Of a stretch of DNA of 37,920 bases, positions 37,579-37,920 are shown one piece after another. Each line of letters opens with the position of its first letter. Within the stretch, counting starts at the first letter, position 1. The DNA comes from SVFI01 sp045588655 (GTDB taxonomy: Bacteria; Bacillota; Clostridia; Lachnospirales; Lachnospiraceae). The position numbers and the translations under genes were made by a program. The stretch is from positions 1 through 37,920 of the forward strand of contig JAZNEP010000047.1 in NCBI GenBank assembly GCA_045588655.1, read 5' to 3'. The notes under the pieces are model-generated. The model was not told the DNA's origin. It saw only the letters and a list, made by a program, of their open reading frames with translations, and made no database searches.

Positions 37579-37920
37579 ATGTGTTATGAATCTGTTTCAG
37601 CAATTATATTACCTAATCTAAGTTTTAAAGCAGTGTTAATACTTATAATTTTTTTTGGTGTAGAATTTGATCTTTGGATAGGCGATTATATTGATTATAT
37701 TATAGGATATTCTAAGTCAAAAAAAGTAGTAGCTAGAATTGTTGAATTTAAACATGGAGAAAATAGGCAAATCAAAATACCAGCTGCGAAGTATTTTTCT
37801 ATGATAGAAATAAATAATAAAAACTATTTAGTAAAACGTAGTCGCGCAGATAAAGAAAATAAAGTAATAGAAATAGCATTATCAACCAAAATCAACAGAA
37901 TCTGTGGCATTCAATATGGA
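37579..37920 (+). CDS. unrecognised membrane protein, 5' part, cut by the window end
   Basis: The frame is open from ATG 37579 to the last base (114 codons, no stop). The ribosome-binding site AAAAGGAGA is well placed. The protein begins with a short polar stretch, a hydrophobic segment (about 17-31, KAVLILIIFFGVEFD), a second weakly hydrophobic stretch around IDYIIGYSK, then a basic soluble part (KKVVARIVEFKHGENRQIKI, YLVKRSRADKENKVI). I do not recognise the family. Lying downstream of a YD-repeat protein in AT-rich DNA, it could belong to an RHS toxin/immunity region, but nothing in the visible sequence proves it. The rest of the gene is beyond the window. Confidence 0.6.
   Translation, partial: MCYESVSAIILPNLSFKAVLILIIFFGVEFDLWIGDYIDYIIGYSKSKKVVARIVEFKHGENRQIKIPAAKYFSMIEINNKNYLVKRSRADKENKVIEIALSTKINRICGIQYG

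Overview
The window looks like a chromosomal segment of an anaerobic, low-GC, Gram-positive gut-type bacterium, most likely a Lachnospiraceae member related to Roseburia, Agathobacter or Lachnospira. This is inferred from family content: a stand-alone two-gene SufC/SufB Fe-S module, a ChvE/MmsA/MmsB sugar transporter with a YesM/YesN two-component system, an EAL protein with the C-terminal domain common in that family, a BspA-type surface giant, a flagellin, and a Lys/Ala-rich protein with a DUF6465-like C-terminus. No rRNA, tRNA or CRISPR array was seen.

Layout. 1-2057: the end of an ABC ATPase and its two DUF990-type permeases (an exporter). 2082-3794 (minus): a regulator that joins a LacI-type sugar-sensing domain to a LytTR DNA-binding domain. 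3795-4109: a repeat-rich regulatory gap. 4110-9722: a 1870-residue secreted LRR/Ig-like surface protein. 9906-12471: a small unknown protein, a flagellin with a shortened N-terminus and an EAL c-di-GMP phosphodiesterase, forming a motility/c-di-GMP neighbourhood. 12680-15286: minimal SufC-SufB and a tRNA-dihydrouridine synthase, probably one operon.

15287-19286 (minus) is an accessory-looking block. It holds an IS1182-like transposase relic, a membrane-anchored acidic protein and an OmpR/HK two-component system. Three copies of one promoter/operator sequence lie before the response regulator, before the anchored protein, and before the IS relic. The same 16-bp IS-end-like sequence occurs at both edges of the block. 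19339-19980 (minus): an ECF-transporter S component with a structured leader of about 180 nt. 20291-21235: a CorA-type metal channel.

21236-30719 is a sugar sensing and uptake system. A membrane-anchored sugar-binding protein, a YesM kinase and a YesN/AraC regulator (comparable to the known XylFII-LytS-YesN logic) are followed by a second binding lipoprotein and a terminator, then ChvE, MmsA and MmsB. Between chvE and mmsA lie a hairpin and six degenerate 27-28 bp tandem repeats. 30870-36411: an MBOAT O-acyltransferase with an SGNH-like partner, an aminotransferase, a patatin-like phospholipase and undecaprenyl-diphosphatase, a set with a cell-envelope theme. 36604-37053: a histone-H1-like basic protein behind a strong promoter. 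From 37195 the DNA becomes very AT-rich and carries a tiny membrane protein with one RHS/YD repeat and the start of an unrecognised membrane protein cut by the window edge.

The most unusual items are the LacI-sensor/LytTR fusion with its repeat-rich control region, the three-copy operator of the two-component block with one copy stranded by an IS, the flagellin lacking its N-terminal D0 helix but keeping the TLR5-type motif, and the tandem-repeat array inside the sugar transporter operon.
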